Part shown: positions 1 to 8,345 of the stretch, piece by piece
Numbering within the stretch: the stretch's first letter is position 1
How the letters are laid out: each line of letters begins with the position of its first letter
Assembly (NCBI RefSeq): GCF_900109495.1
Contig: NZ_FOAA01000007.1
Span: 62,001-126,000 of the forward strand
Origin: Ectothiorhodospira marina
GTDB taxonomy: Bacteria; Pseudomonadota; Gammaproteobacteria; Ectothiorhodospirales; Ectothiorhodospiraceae
Direction of reading: 5' to 3'
DNA: 64,000 bases
Position numbers and translations under genes: made by a program
The notes under the pieces: model-generated
What the model was told of the DNA's origin: nothing
Seen by the model: only the letters and a program-made list of their open reading frames with translations
Databases searched by the model: none

Positions 1-87
1 AAGGGGGGAGAAAAAGGGGACAGACCCCTTTTCCGCGCGCCAGCGGCGCGCACAGAAAAGGGGTCTGTCCCCTTTTTCTCCCCCCTT
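1..87. repeat. Long inverted repeat of the GGGGTCTGTCCCC family
   Basis: Bases 1-32 and 56-87 are perfect reverse complements, each arm holding GGGGACAGACCCC or its complement within A/T and G/C runs. The 23-nt loop contains a second hairpin, GCGCGCC-AGC-GGCGCGC (35-51). It lies just beyond the rhlB stop, so in RNA it would form a very strong hairpin and may end rhlB transcription. The same palindrome recurs near 8.0, 13.3, 13.5, 55.6 and 59.6-60.1 kb, so it is a dispersed element. It may continue to the left of the window. Confidence 0.85.
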
Positions 88-109
88 TTTCTCCTTTTTC
101 CGCCCTTCG

Positions 110-1426
110 CTATGACGGCGTGGCGGGCCGTGGTTTGCGTGAGCCACGTTTGCGGGGGGCGTTGCCGCCGGAAGGCTTGCCCGATCGCCCGCCGGAGCGG
201 CCACGGGGTGAGTCGGCGGATTCCCTCTTGCGCTTGGCCGGGGGGGCCAGGTCGGTGGCCAGGACCGACGGGTCGGTCATCTCCGAGGTGATCTTGAAGC
301 CGATGTATTCCTCGATCTCCGGCAGATGAAAGGCGAAGTCCTCGCAGGCAAAGCTGATGGCGTCGCCCTCGGCGCCGGCGCGTCCGGTGCGTCCGATGCG
401 ATGGACATAGTCCTCCCCCGACTGCGGTAGATCGAAATTGAATACATGGGAGACATCCGGTATGTGCAGGCCCCGGGCCGCCACATCGGTGGCCACCAGC
501 ACCTGATACTCGCTCTGCTCGAACTTGGCCAGCAGGCTCTGACGCTTGCGTTGTGGCACATCCCCCGAGAGCAGGGCCACGCGGATGCCGTTGCCTTCCA
601 GCCAGGCCGTGACCTTCTCAGCCCAGTGCTTGGTGTTCACGAATACCATGGACCGCTCCGGCCCCAGTGTCTGCATCAGGCCCAGCAGCAACGGGATCTT
701 CTGGTCATTGGCCGGATAGTACACGCACTGACGCACCCGTTCGGCGGTGACCTGTTCATCCTGGGTTTGTACCTTGGCCGGGTTGTTCATGTGTTCATAG
801 GCCAGCTCCATCACCCGCCAGGAGAGGGTGGCGGAGAACAGCATGGACTGGCGCTCCGCGGGTGGGGGCATGCGCCTGAGCAGGAAACGCACGTCCTTGA
901 TGAAGCCCAGATCGAACATGCGATCCGCCTCGTCCAGCACCAGGGTTTGAGCATGGCGCAGATCGAAGACCTTCTGCTTGAAGTAATCGATGATGCGGCC
1001 AGGGGTGCCGATGAGGATGTCCACGCCCTCGGCCAGTTGCTTGCGCTGCTTGTCGTAATCGGTGCCGCCGTAGGCCAGTCCGAGGGTGAGGCCGGTATGG
1101 CTGCCGAGCACCTGAGCATCCTTGTGGATCTGGATGGCCAGTTCCCGTGTGGGCGCCAGGATCAGGGCCCGCACCTGGTTGGGCCGGCGCTGCTCCGGGG
1201 CCGGGTGACGCAGCAGATGCGTAAAGACGGTGATCAGAAAGGCTGCCGTCTTGCCGGTGCCTGTCTGAGCCTGCCCGGCCACGTCCTTGCCTTCCAGTGC
1301 TGGGGGCAGTGCAAGACCCTGAATCGGGGTGCAATGGGTGAATCCGGCGTCCTTCAAGCCCGCGCGAACCGGGTCCGGGAGGTCGAAACTTGCGAAGTGG
1401 GTATCAGAAACGTGTTGATCCGTCAT
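110..1426 (-). CDS. rhlB: ATP-dependent RNA helicase RhlB (DEAD-box)
   Basis: A DEAD-box helicase of 438 aa; in enterobacteria RhlB unwinds structured RNA for the RNase E degradosome. Visible motifs are AQTGTGKT (53-60, ATP binding), PTRELA (92-97), TPGR (141-144), DEAD (165-168), SAT (198-200) and HRIGRTGR (342-349). The tail after about residue 390 is rich in Arg/Gly/Ser/Lys, as expected for an RNA-binding extension. The start agrees with the short N-terminus of E. coli RhlB. It is divergent from trxA-rho, the same arrangement as in E. coli, which supports RhlB over other DEAD-box paralogues. Whether the degradosome contact is kept cannot be judged here. Confidence 0.93.
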   Translation of the reverse strand: MTDQHVSDTHFASFDLPDPVRAGLKDAGFTHCTPIQGLALPPALEGKDVAGQAQTGTGKTAAFLITVFTHLLRHPAPEQRRPNQVRALILAPTRELAIQIHKDAQVLGSHTGLTLGLAYGGTDYDKQRKQLAEGVDILIGTPGRIIDYFKQKVFDLRHAQTLVLDEADRMFDLGFIKDVRFLLRRMPPPAERQSMLFSATLSWRVMELAYEHMNNPAKVQTQDEQVTAERVRQCVYYPANDQKIPLLLGLMQTLGPERSMVFVNTKHWAEKVTAWLEGNGIRVALLSGDVPQRKRQSLLAKFEQSEYQVLVATDVAARGLHIPDVSHVFNFDLPQSGEDYVHRIGRTGRAGAEGDAISFACEDFAFHLPEIEEYIGFKITSEMTDPSVLATDLAPPAKRKRESADSPRGRSGGRSGKPSGGNAPRKRGSRKPRPATPS

Positions 1427-1463
1427 GGAGTTGGGGCCTTTCCTCGCGGTATCATGTATGGAC

Positions 1464-1492
1464 TTGAAATGGTGTGCCGAATCGGCTCCAAT
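1464..1492 (+). promoter_or_regulatory. Possible sigma-70 promoter for trxA
   Basis: TTGAAA (1464-1469) and TCCAAT (1487-1492) are separated by 17 nt in the rhlB-trxA divergent gap, about 75 nt before the trxA start. The -35 is good and the -10 matches four of six positions. Confidence 0.35.
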
Positions 1493-1566
1493 GATTCAAT
1501 GCGCGGTGCATGCAGGCGAAATTCGCCAATTGCCCGTGCAGACATTCTAACCGGAGGTCAATCGCA

Positions 1567-1893
1567 GTGAGTGAAAACATCACCTATGTCACGGATGGAA
1601 GTTTCGAGGAGGATGTCCTCAAGTCTGATCAGCCTGTGCTGGTGGACTATTGGGCGGAGTGGTGCGGTCCCTGCAAGATGATTGCCCCCATCCTCGACGA
1701 GATCGCCGCGGAATACGACGGCAAGCTCAAGGTGGCCAAGCTCAACATCGACGAAAACCCGGCCACCCCACCCAAATTCGGCATCCGCGGCATCCCCACC
1801 CTGATGCTGTTCAAGGGCGGTAACGTGGAGGCCACCAAGGTGGGTGCACTGTCCAAATCCCAGCTGACAGCCTTCATCGATCAGAATATCTGA
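1567..1893 (+). CDS. trxA: Thioredoxin TrxA
   Basis: Thioredoxin, the general cytosolic disulfide reductase. From the GTG at 1567 the product is 108 aa, the classical length, beginning MSENITYV. The active site WCGPC is at residues 32-36, the cis-proline segment [12 protein letters not shown] is intact, and the helix ends in FIDQNI. I chose GTG because GGAGG lies at 1553-1557 at ideal spacing and because an upstream in-frame ATG (1510) would add a non-conserved Cys- and Arg-containing extension. It stands between rhlB and rho as in E. coli. Confidence 0.95.
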   Translation: MSENITYVTDGSFEEDVLKSDQPVLVDYWAEWCGPCKMIAPILDEIAAEYDGKLKVAKLNIDENPATPPKFGIRGIPTLMLFKGGNVEATKVGALSKSQLTAFIDQNI

Positions 1894-1900
1894 GCCTTTT

Positions 1901-1937
1901 TCGGGGTGTCCCGGTCGTTTCGGGCTGGACGCCCCGA
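1901..1937 (+). promoter_or_regulatory. Stem-loop between trxA and rho
   Basis: TCGGGGTGTCC (1901-1911) pairs with GGACGCCCCGA (1927-1937), with one G-U pair. No T-run follows, so it is more likely a 3'-stabilising or leader structure than an efficient intrinsic terminator. The 219-nt trxA-rho gap is AT-rich after it (1941-1970), where a rho promoter may lie. Confidence 0.5.
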
Positions 1938-2112
1938 AGATTTAATGGTAACGTCACAAAAAAATAATCTATACCCGGCTTGCCGTCCTGGCATTGTCGG
2001 TTCTCGACCCCAAAGCCGACCTCACGATCATGCGCCTTAGGCACGCCCTCCCTGGGCCTGCGCTGTCTGCGCGATAAAACCGATAGCCCACTCCCGCCTC
2101 CGCGAACCCTTT

Positions 2113-3372
2113 ATGAACCTCACCGAACTCAAGCATAAGTCGGCCTCCGAGCTGGTGGAAGTCGCCCAGTCCATGGATCTCGAAGGGATGGCGAGGTCGC
2201 GCAAGCAGGACATCATCTTCTCGATCCTCAAGGCGCATGCCAAGGGCGGCGAAGACATCTTCGGGGACGGCGTGCTGGAAATCCTGCAGGATGGCTTTGG
2301 TTTTCTGCGCAGTTCCGACAGTTCCTATCTGGCCGGGCCGGACGATATCTACGTCTCACCCAGCCAGATCCGCCGCTTCAGCCTGCGCACCGGGGATACC
2401 ATCTCCGGCAAGATCCGCCCCCCCAAGGAAGGCGAGCGTTACTTTGCGCTGCTCAAGGTGGACAAGATCAACTTCGAGGCCCCCGAGGCGGCCAAGAACA
2501 AGGTCCTGTTCGAGAACCTCACGCCCCTGCATGCCTCCCATCGCATGCGCATGGAGCGGGGTAACGGCTCCACGGAAGATATTACTGCCCGCATCATCGA
2601 TATTGTCGCCCCCTTCGGTAAGGGGCAGCGTGGTCTGATCGTCTCGCCACCCAAGGCGGGTAAGACCATCATGTTGCAGAATATCGCCCAGAGCATCACC
2701 GCCAACTACCCTGAGTGCTACCTGATCGTGTTGCTCATCGATGAGCGCCCGGAGGAAGTGACCGAGATGTCGCGCATGGTGCAAGGGGAAGTGGTCTCAT
2801 CCACCTTCGATGAACCGGCCAGCCGGCACGTGCAGGTGGCTGAAATGGTCATTGAAAAGGCCAAGCGGCTGGTGGAGCATCGCCGCGACGTGGTCATCCT
2901 GCTGGACTCCATCACGCGTCTGGCCCGGGCCTACAATACCGTGGTGCCCTCGTCGGGCAAGGTGCTCACCGGTGGCGTGGATGCCAACGCCCTGCACCGG
3001 CCCAAGCGCTTCTTTGGCGCAGCCCGTAACATTGAGGAGGGGGGGAGCCTCACCATCCTGGCCACTGCCCTGGTAGAGACCGGCTCCAAGATGGACGAGG
3101 TCATCTACGAGGAATTCAAGGGTACGGGCAACATGGAGGTGCACATGGATCGCCGCATCAGCGAGAAGCGCATCTACCCGGCCATCAACATCAATCGCTC
3201 CGGCACCCGTCGCGAAGAGTTGCTCACCGATCCGGAAGAGTTGCAGAAGCTGTGGATCCTGCGCAAGTTCCTGCATCCCATGGACGAGCTGGAGGCCATG
3301 GAATTCCTTCTGGCCCGCCTGCAGTCCACCAAGACCAACAACGAATTTTTCGACATGATGAAGCGCAGCTGA
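2113..3372 (+). CDS. rho: Transcription termination factor Rho
   Basis: Hexameric RNA-dependent ATPase that ends transcription at unstructured C-rich sites. The 419 aa match the family length. Residues 1-45 are the Rho N-domain, DGFGFLR (60-66) is in the cold-shock-like primary RNA-binding fold, SPPKAGKT (178-185) is Walker A and LLDSITR (263-269) Walker B. The Q-loop segment [16 protein letters not shown] and the R-loop region [12 protein letters not shown] are intact. The start has no clear Shine-Dalgarno but gives the canonical MNLTELK N-terminus. It follows trxA after a 219-nt gap; in E. coli rho is controlled by attenuation in such a leader, and similar control here is inferred. Confidence 0.97.
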   Translation: MNLTELKHKSASELVEVAQSMDLEGMARSRKQDIIFSILKAHAKGGEDIFGDGVLEILQDGFGFLRSSDSSYLAGPDDIYVSPSQIRRFSLRTGDTISGKIRPPKEGERYFALLKVDKINFEAPEAAKNKVLFENLTPLHASHRMRMERGNGSTEDITARIIDIVAPFGKGQRGLIVSPPKAGKTIMLQNIAQSITANYPECYLIVLLIDERPEEVTEMSRMVQGEVVSSTFDEPASRHVQVAEMVIEKAKRLVEHRRDVVILLDSITRLARAYNTVVPSSGKVLTGGVDANALHRPKRFFGAARNIEEGGSLTILATALVETGSKMDEVIYEEFKGTGNMEVHMDRRISEKRIYPAININRSGTRREELLTDPEELQKLWILRKFLHPMDELEAMEFLLARLQSTKTNNEFFDMMKRS

Positions 3373-3416
3373 CAGCGGCGAGCCTCGCCTGGGTGCGAGG
3401 CATGCTCATGTCGCGA

Positions 3417-3946
3417 ATCACGGGTCACCCGTGTGTGTCGCAGAAAGCCTTCCCCGCGGACACCATCCCGTAGGGGCGCTTCGCGAAGCGCCCGGCCGGT
3501 GCCGAGGCTGTCATCGTACCCATCCGACAGGTCTTGGCAGTCAGACACACCGCCCGGGTCGTTCGCGAACGACCCCTACGTTACCCGTGTGTCTTCATGC
3601 CATACGGAGCATCGTAGAGCGCCCGGGTCGTTCGCGAACGACCCGAGCGAATCACGGGCCACCCGTGTGTGTCGCAGAAAGCCTTCCCCGCGGACACCAT
3701 CCCGTAGGGGCGCTTCGCGAAGCGCCCGGCCGGTGCCGAGGTTGTCATCGTACCCATCCGACAGGTCTTGGCAGTCAGACACACCGCCCGGGTCGTTCGC
3801 GAACGACCCCTACGTTACCCGTGTGTCTCCATGCCATACGGAGCATCGTAGAGCGCCCGGGTCGTTCGCGAACGACCCCTACGTATCCGTGTGTCTTCAT
3901 GTCATACGGGCCATCGTAGAGCGTACGGGTCGTTCGTGAACGACCC
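3417..3946. repeat. REP/BIME-like cluster with 234-bp tandem duplication
   Basis: The 603-bp gap between rho and glgP holds no gene. The block beginning at 3417 repeats at 3651 (period 234 bp) with few changes. Each unit has GGGCGCTTCGCGAAGCGCCC (3474-3493, 3708-3727) preceded by GTAG, and GGGTCGTTCGCGAACGACCC (3556-3575, 3790-3809) followed by CTAC, so the two hairpins face each other as in an E. coli BIME. Further copies of the second hairpin are at 3625-3644, 3859-3878 and 3927-3946 (imperfect). The hairpins may also end convergent transcription of rho and glgP. Confidence 0.85.
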
Positions 3947-3975
3947 TTGCTGCCCCTCGGGCTCAGTCCCGCCAG

Positions 3976-6450
3976 TCAGTCCCATCCCTCCGGCGTGATC
4001 CCCCACACCTTCTCGGCATACTCCGCCACCGTCCGGTCGATGGAGAAATAGCCCATGCGTGCAGTATTGAGCATGGCGTGTCGCGTCCAGGCCTCCTGAT
4101 CCCGGTAGAGTTCATCCACCCGCTCCTGCTCGCGGATATAGGACTCGTAGTCCGCCAGCACCATGAAGGTGTCCACCTCCAGCAGATGATCCACCAGATC
4201 CCGGTAGCGTCCGGGATCAGAGGGTGAGAAGAATCCATCACGGATCATGTCCAGTGCCCGGCGCAGCTCCTGATTGGACTCGTAGTAATCCCGTGGTCGG
4301 TAACCCTCGGCTCGCAACTGATCCACCTCGTCCGCGTTCAGGCCAAAGATGAAGATGTTTTCTTCGCCCACAGCCTGACGAATCTCGATATTGGCGCCGT
4401 CCAGGGTGCCGATGGTCATGGCCCCGTTGAGGGCCAGCTTCATGTTGCCCGTCCCCGAGGCCTCGGTCCCGGCTGTGGAGATCTGCTCCGATAAATCTGC
4501 CGCCGGGATGATGATCGAGGCACTGCTCACATCATAGTTGGGGATGAAAGCCACCTGTTGTTTGCCGGCCACCACCGGGTCGTGGTTGACCACATCGGCC
4601 ACATCGTTGATCAGATGAATGATCTGCTTGGCGCGCACATACGAAGGCGCTGCCTTGCCGGCAAAGATGCTCACCCGCTCCACCTGCTCTTCCGTGCAAC
4701 CGTCACGGATGCGGTTGTAATAGTTGATGATATGCAGCACGTTCAGGAGCTGGCGCTTGTACTCATGGATGCGCTTGATCTGCACATCGAACATGGCGTC
4801 CGGGTTCACCGTCAGCCCCAGCTCAGTCTTGATCATGGCGGCAAGGCGCTGCTTGTTGGAGCGTTTTACCTGCTGGAAGCGCTCCCGGAAGCCCGGGTTG
4901 TCGATCAGGGGCTCCAGCTGGGCCAACTGCTGCAGGTCCATCACCCACTTGTCGCCGATGTGTTCACTGATCAGGTCACGCAGATCCGGGTTGGCCTGGT
5001 TCAGCCATAGCCGCGGCGTGATCCCATTGGTGATGCTCACGAAACGACCCGGCCACAGGCGGTGAAAATCCCGGAACAGGTTTTTCTTCAGCAACTGGGT
5101 GTGCAGGGCCGCCACCCCGTTGACCCTATGGCTGCCCACCACGGCCAGATGGGCCATGCGCACCCGCCGGCCATTGGCCTCGTCGATGATGGACAGGCGC
5201 TGGACGATGTCATTGTCGCCAGGGAAGTTGTGGCGCACCTCGTTGAGGAAGTGGAAATTGATCTCGTAGATGATCTGCATGTGCCGTGGCAGTACCCGCT
5301 CCATCAGGTGTACCGGCCAGGTCTCCAGGGCCTCGGGCATCAGGGTGTGGTTGGTATAGGAGAACACCCCGCAGGTGATCTGCCAGGCCTGCTTCCAGGG
5401 CACATGATGCTGGTCCACCAGCAGGCGCATGAGTTCCGCGATGGCGATGGCCGGGTGGGTGTCGTTGAGCTGGATGGCCACCTTGTCGGGCAGCTCCTTC
5501 ATGCCATAGCCCAGCTGGAGATGGCGCGACACGATGTCCTGGATGGAGGCGGAGACAAAGAAATACTCCTGCTTCAGGCGCAGTTCCCGGCCAACGGCGG
5601 TGGCATCGTTGGGGTAGAGCACCATGGAGATGGTTTCCGACTCGATCTTCTCCTGCACTGCGCGGATGTAATCGCCCTCGTTGAAATAATCCAGGTCGAA
5701 GTCCCGGGTGGCCTTGGCAGCCCACAGCCGCAGGTTGTTCACGTTCTTGTTGCCAAAGCCTGGGGTGGGCAGGTCGTAGGCCATGGCGATGACCTCTTCG
5801 CCATCCTCCCAGTGATGCCGGGTGACACCCCGTTCACGGTGCTCCACCACGTAGCCATAGAAGTGCACCGGGTAGATCTTTTCCGGGCGCGGAAACTCCC
5901 AGGGATTGCCGTAGCGCAGCCAGTTGTCCGGGTGTTCCACCTGCTCGCCTTCTTCCACATGCTGATGGAACATGCCGAACTCATAGCGGATGCCATAACC
6001 GTAGCCGGGCAGGCATTGGGTGGCCATGGAGTCCAGGATGCAGGCCGCCAGCCGGCCCAGGCCACCATTGCCCAGGGCAGCGTCCGATTCCAGGCCGACG
6101 ATCTCATGGAGGTCCACGCCCATCTCCTGGAGGGCCTCCTTGCAGTTCTCGTAGAAGCCGAGATTCATCAGGCTGTTCACCAGCATGCGGCCGATGAGGT
6201 ATTCCATGGAGAGATAGTACACCCGCTTCACCTGTTCCTGATTGAACAGGCGCTTGGTGTACATGCGGCGCTCGATGATGCGTTCGCGGGCGGCGTAGGA
6301 CACGGCCTGCAGCCAGTCGCGCCGGGTCGCGTTAAGCGGGTCCTTGCCCACGGTGTGTATCAGTGCCTCGCGGATGGAGTCCTTGAGTGCGTCCTTGTCG
6401 CAAGACAACGGGGTCGGGTCGTAGTCGTGCACCATTTCCAGCTTTTTCAT
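3976..6450 (-). CDS. glgP: Glycogen/maltodextrin phosphorylase
   Basis: PLP-dependent phosphorylase that releases glucose-1-phosphate from alpha-1,4-glucans. The 824 aa fit bacterial GlgP/MalP. The catalytic-core strings ESDAALGNGGLGRLAA and EASGTGNMK are present; the PLP-binding lysine is K671 in the latter. The phosphate-site region following it (GTLDGANIE) is intact. No other glycogen gene is nearby, so it is an isolated gene bounded by palindrome clusters on both sides. Whether it prefers glycogen or maltodextrin cannot be read from the sequence, so the symbol is given with that caveat. Confidence 0.93.
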   Translation of the reverse strand: MKKLEMVHDYDPTPLSCDKDALKDSIREALIHTVGKDPLNATRRDWLQAVSYAARERIIERRMYTKRLFNQEQVKRVYYLSMEYLIGRMLVNSLMNLGFYENCKEALQEMGVDLHEIVGLESDAALGNGGLGRLAACILDSMATQCLPGYGYGIRYEFGMFHQHVEEGEQVEHPDNWLRYGNPWEFPRPEKIYPVHFYGYVVEHRERGVTRHHWEDGEEVIAMAYDLPTPGFGNKNVNNLRLWAAKATRDFDLDYFNEGDYIRAVQEKIESETISMVLYPNDATAVGRELRLKQEYFFVSASIQDIVSRHLQLGYGMKELPDKVAIQLNDTHPAIAIAELMRLLVDQHHVPWKQAWQITCGVFSYTNHTLMPEALETWPVHLMERVLPRHMQIIYEINFHFLNEVRHNFPGDNDIVQRLSIIDEANGRRVRMAHLAVVGSHRVNGVAALHTQLLKKNLFRDFHRLWPGRFVSITNGITPRLWLNQANPDLRDLISEHIGDKWVMDLQQLAQLEPLIDNPGFRERFQQVKRSNKQRLAAMIKTELGLTVNPDAMFDVQIKRIHEYKRQLLNVLHIINYYNRIRDGCTEEQVERVSIFAGKAAPSYVRAKQIIHLINDVADVVNHDPVVAGKQQVAFIPNYDVSSASIIIPAADLSEQISTAGTEASGTGNMKLALNGAMTIGTLDGANIEIRQAVGEENIFIFGLNADEVDQLRAEGYRPRDYYESNQELRRALDMIRDGFFSPSDPGRYRDLVDHLLEVDTFMVLADYESYIREQERVDELYRDQEAWTRHAMLNTARMGYFSIDRTVAEYAEKVWGITPEGWD

Positions 6451-6560
6451 AGGCCTGTATCCGTGGGGGTGGTAGGTTCTGTATCCAGTCTCCGGACTTA
6501 CGCGCTCACTGGCAAGGGGTGAGCCAGACGGTAGAATCGCGGTTCAGGCCGGCTCCGGCG

Positions 6561-6650
6561 GGGCCGTTCCCGAACGGCCCGTACAGGGGGCCGTGGTGGG
6601 TGTTGGGTGGGTGTCTTATCAAGCGCGTACGGGCCGTTCGGGAACGGCCC
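6561..6650. repeat. Two GGGCCGTTC-type palindromes
   Basis: GGGCCGTTCCCGAACGGCCC (6561-6580) and GGGCCGTTCGGGAACGGCCC (6631-6650) lie in the glgP-purD gap. Both belong to the GGGCCG/CGGCCC branch of the dispersed hairpin family, with altered loop centres. Nothing else is seen in the 234-bp gap. Confidence 0.8.
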
Positions 6651-6684
6651 GGGCCCAGGCGTCCGGTTGACGGGTTGCCCGGAA

Positions 6685-7977
6685 TTACGCTCCCGTCGAT
6701 TCCCGGGCCACCGCGCGATGGCCGATGTCGGTGCGATAATACACGTCCCACCAGCAGATGTTGCGTGCCAGGGCATAGGCCCTGGCCTGGGCATCGCTGA
6801 CCCGGTCCCCCAGGCCCACCGCGCACAGCACCCGCCCCCCCTGGGTGACCACCTTGCCATCCTGCTCGGTCGTGCCGGCATGAAAGATCTTGGCGTCGGT
6901 TCCCGTGTCCGTATCCAGCCCCAGGACCTCGTCCCCCTTGCGGTAACTCCCGGGATAGCCCCCGGCCGCCAGGACCACCCCCAGGGCGGCGCGTGGATCC
7001 CAGTCGGCGGCTACCTGATCCAGACGTCCCGCCAGGGCCGCCTCCACCAGATCCACCAGGTCGGAGCGCAGGCGCATGAGGATGGGCTGGGTTTCCGGGT
7101 CTCCGAAGCGGCAGTTGAATTCCAGCACCTTGGGGATGCCCTGGGCATCGATCATCACCCCCGCATAGAGGAAACCGGTATAGGGATGACCCTCGGCCGC
7201 CATACCTCGCACCGTGGGCAGGATCACCTGTTCCATGATCCGATCGTGGATCTCCGGGGTGACCACCGGTGCCGGGGAGTAGGCCCCCATGCCGCCGGTG
7301 TTGGGGCCTTGATCGCCATTGTCCCGGGCCTTGTGGTCCTGGGAGCTGGCCATGGGCAGCACGTGTTCACCGTCCACCATGCAGATGAAGCTGGCCTCCT
7401 CACCCTGCAGGAACTCCTCGATCACCACCCGACTGCCGGCGGCGCCGAAGGCGTTGCCCGCCAGCATGTCGCGCACGGCGGCCTCGGCCTCCTCCAGGGT
7501 CTGAGCCAGGATCACCCCCTTGCCGGCCGCCAGGCCATCGGCCTTGACCACGATGGGGGCGCCCTGTTGCTGCAGGTAGGCCAGGGCCGCGTCCAGGTCG
7601 GTGAAGCTGCCATAGGCGGCGGTGGGGATGTGATGCCGGGCCAGAAAGTCCTTGGAGAAGGCCTTGGAGCCCTCCAGCTGGGCGGAGGCCCGGCTGGGCC
7701 CGAAGATGGCCAGGCCCTGGGCCTGAAAGGCATCCACGATACCCGCCACCAGGGGGGCCTCAGGGCCGACGAGGGTCAGGTCGATGCCTTGCTCTTGGGC
7801 AAAGGAGAGCAGGGCGTCGATGTCGGTGGCCTCGATGGGGGTGTTCTCACACTTGGGCTCGCGCGCCGTGCCCGCGTTGCCCGGCGCCACGAAGACACGC
7901 CCCACCCGGTCCGACTGGGCCACCTTCCAGGCCAGGGCGTGTTCACGGCCGCCGTTACCGATGATCAGGATCTTCAC
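6685..7977 (-). CDS. purD: Phosphoribosylamine-glycine ligase PurD (GARS)
   Basis: ATP-grasp ligase joining glycine to phosphoribosylamine, the second step of purine synthesis. The N-terminal motif VKILIIGNGGREHALAWK is typical. Other GARS strings are GPEAPLVAGI, FNCRFGDPETQ (metal/ATP site) and TGGMGAYSPAP. I place the start at GTG 7977, giving 430 aa, because GAGGT precedes it at good spacing and the protein then begins at the conserved motif; an ATG 30 nt upstream would add ten non-conserved residues. purH lies upstream on the same strand, but the two are separated by a repeat-filled gap of about 370 bp, so shared transcription is uncertain. Confidence 0.95.
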   Translation of the reverse strand: MKILIIGNGGREHALAWKVAQSDRVGRVFVAPGNAGTAREPKCENTPIEATDIDALLSFAQEQGIDLTLVGPEAPLVAGIVDAFQAQGLAIFGPSRASAQLEGSKAFSKDFLARHHIPTAAYGSFTDLDAALAYLQQQGAPIVVKADGLAAGKGVILAQTLEEAEAAVRDMLAGNAFGAAGSRVVIEEFLQGEEASFICMVDGEHVLPMASSQDHKARDNGDQGPNTGGMGAYSPAPVVTPEIHDRIMEQVILPTVRGMAAEGHPYTGFLYAGVMIDAQGIPKVLEFNCRFGDPETQPILMRLRSDLVDLVEAALAGRLDQVAADWDPRAALGVVLAAGGYPGSYRKGDEVLGLDTDTGTDAKIFHAGTTEQDGKVVTQGGRVLCAVGLGDRVSDAQARAYALARNICWWDVYYRTDIGHRAVARESTGA

Positions 7978-8031
7978 TGTTGGCACCTCAATACCACTCA
8001 AAGTCAATTATTCACCGCGGGAGCGGCCCCG

Positions 8032-8288
8032 AAAAATGGGGACAGACCCCTTTTTGCCCCCCCCTTTTTTTGGGACCTGTTTTCTGCAAGGCCAAAAAGG
8101 GGTCTGTCCCCATTTTTCCTATCCCCATTTTCCGCCATTTTTCCGTACTCCTTTCGCGGCCAAGGGCCGCTCCCACGCTCTTCCGAACGACACCGGAGCC
8201 CCCGCCCTTGTGGGAGCGGCCCCCGGCCGCGAAAGGCGGAGCCCATGAACCCTGCATGCCCCTTTCGCGGCCAAGGGCCGCTCCCACA
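8032..8288. repeat. Inverted GGGGTCTGTCCCC pair plus three GTGGGAGCGGCC elements
   Basis: This fills the purD-purH gap. Arms 8032-8055 and 8094-8117 are perfect 24-nt complements built on GGGGACAGACCCC, with a 38-nt C/T-rich loop. Next come three copies of the element GTGGGAGCGGCC...GGCCGCGAAAG, at 8152-8176 (reverse), about 8210-8236 (forward) and 8263-8288 (reverse). Elements of this second type are widely known as REPs in Pseudomonas and relatives. No coding capacity is supported. Confidence 0.85.
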
Positions 8289-8345
8289 TTGTTCGGGGCC
8301 TCCTGGATTGTCCCAGGGCTGTCCCGGATTGTCAGGGCCTTGCGC

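Noticed and set aside
3433-3939. Long open frames through palindrome clusters (also at 13.3, 29.2, 33.7, 38.4 and 39.7 kb)
   Set aside because: They arise because repeat units lack stops; products are Arg/Ser/Pro-rich repeats with no family match, and equal frames exist on both strands.
5062-6522. Long plus-strand frames opposite glgP, purD, purH, gcvT and others
   Set aside because: They are mirror frames of GC-rich genes with His/Gly/Gln-rich translations and no domains.
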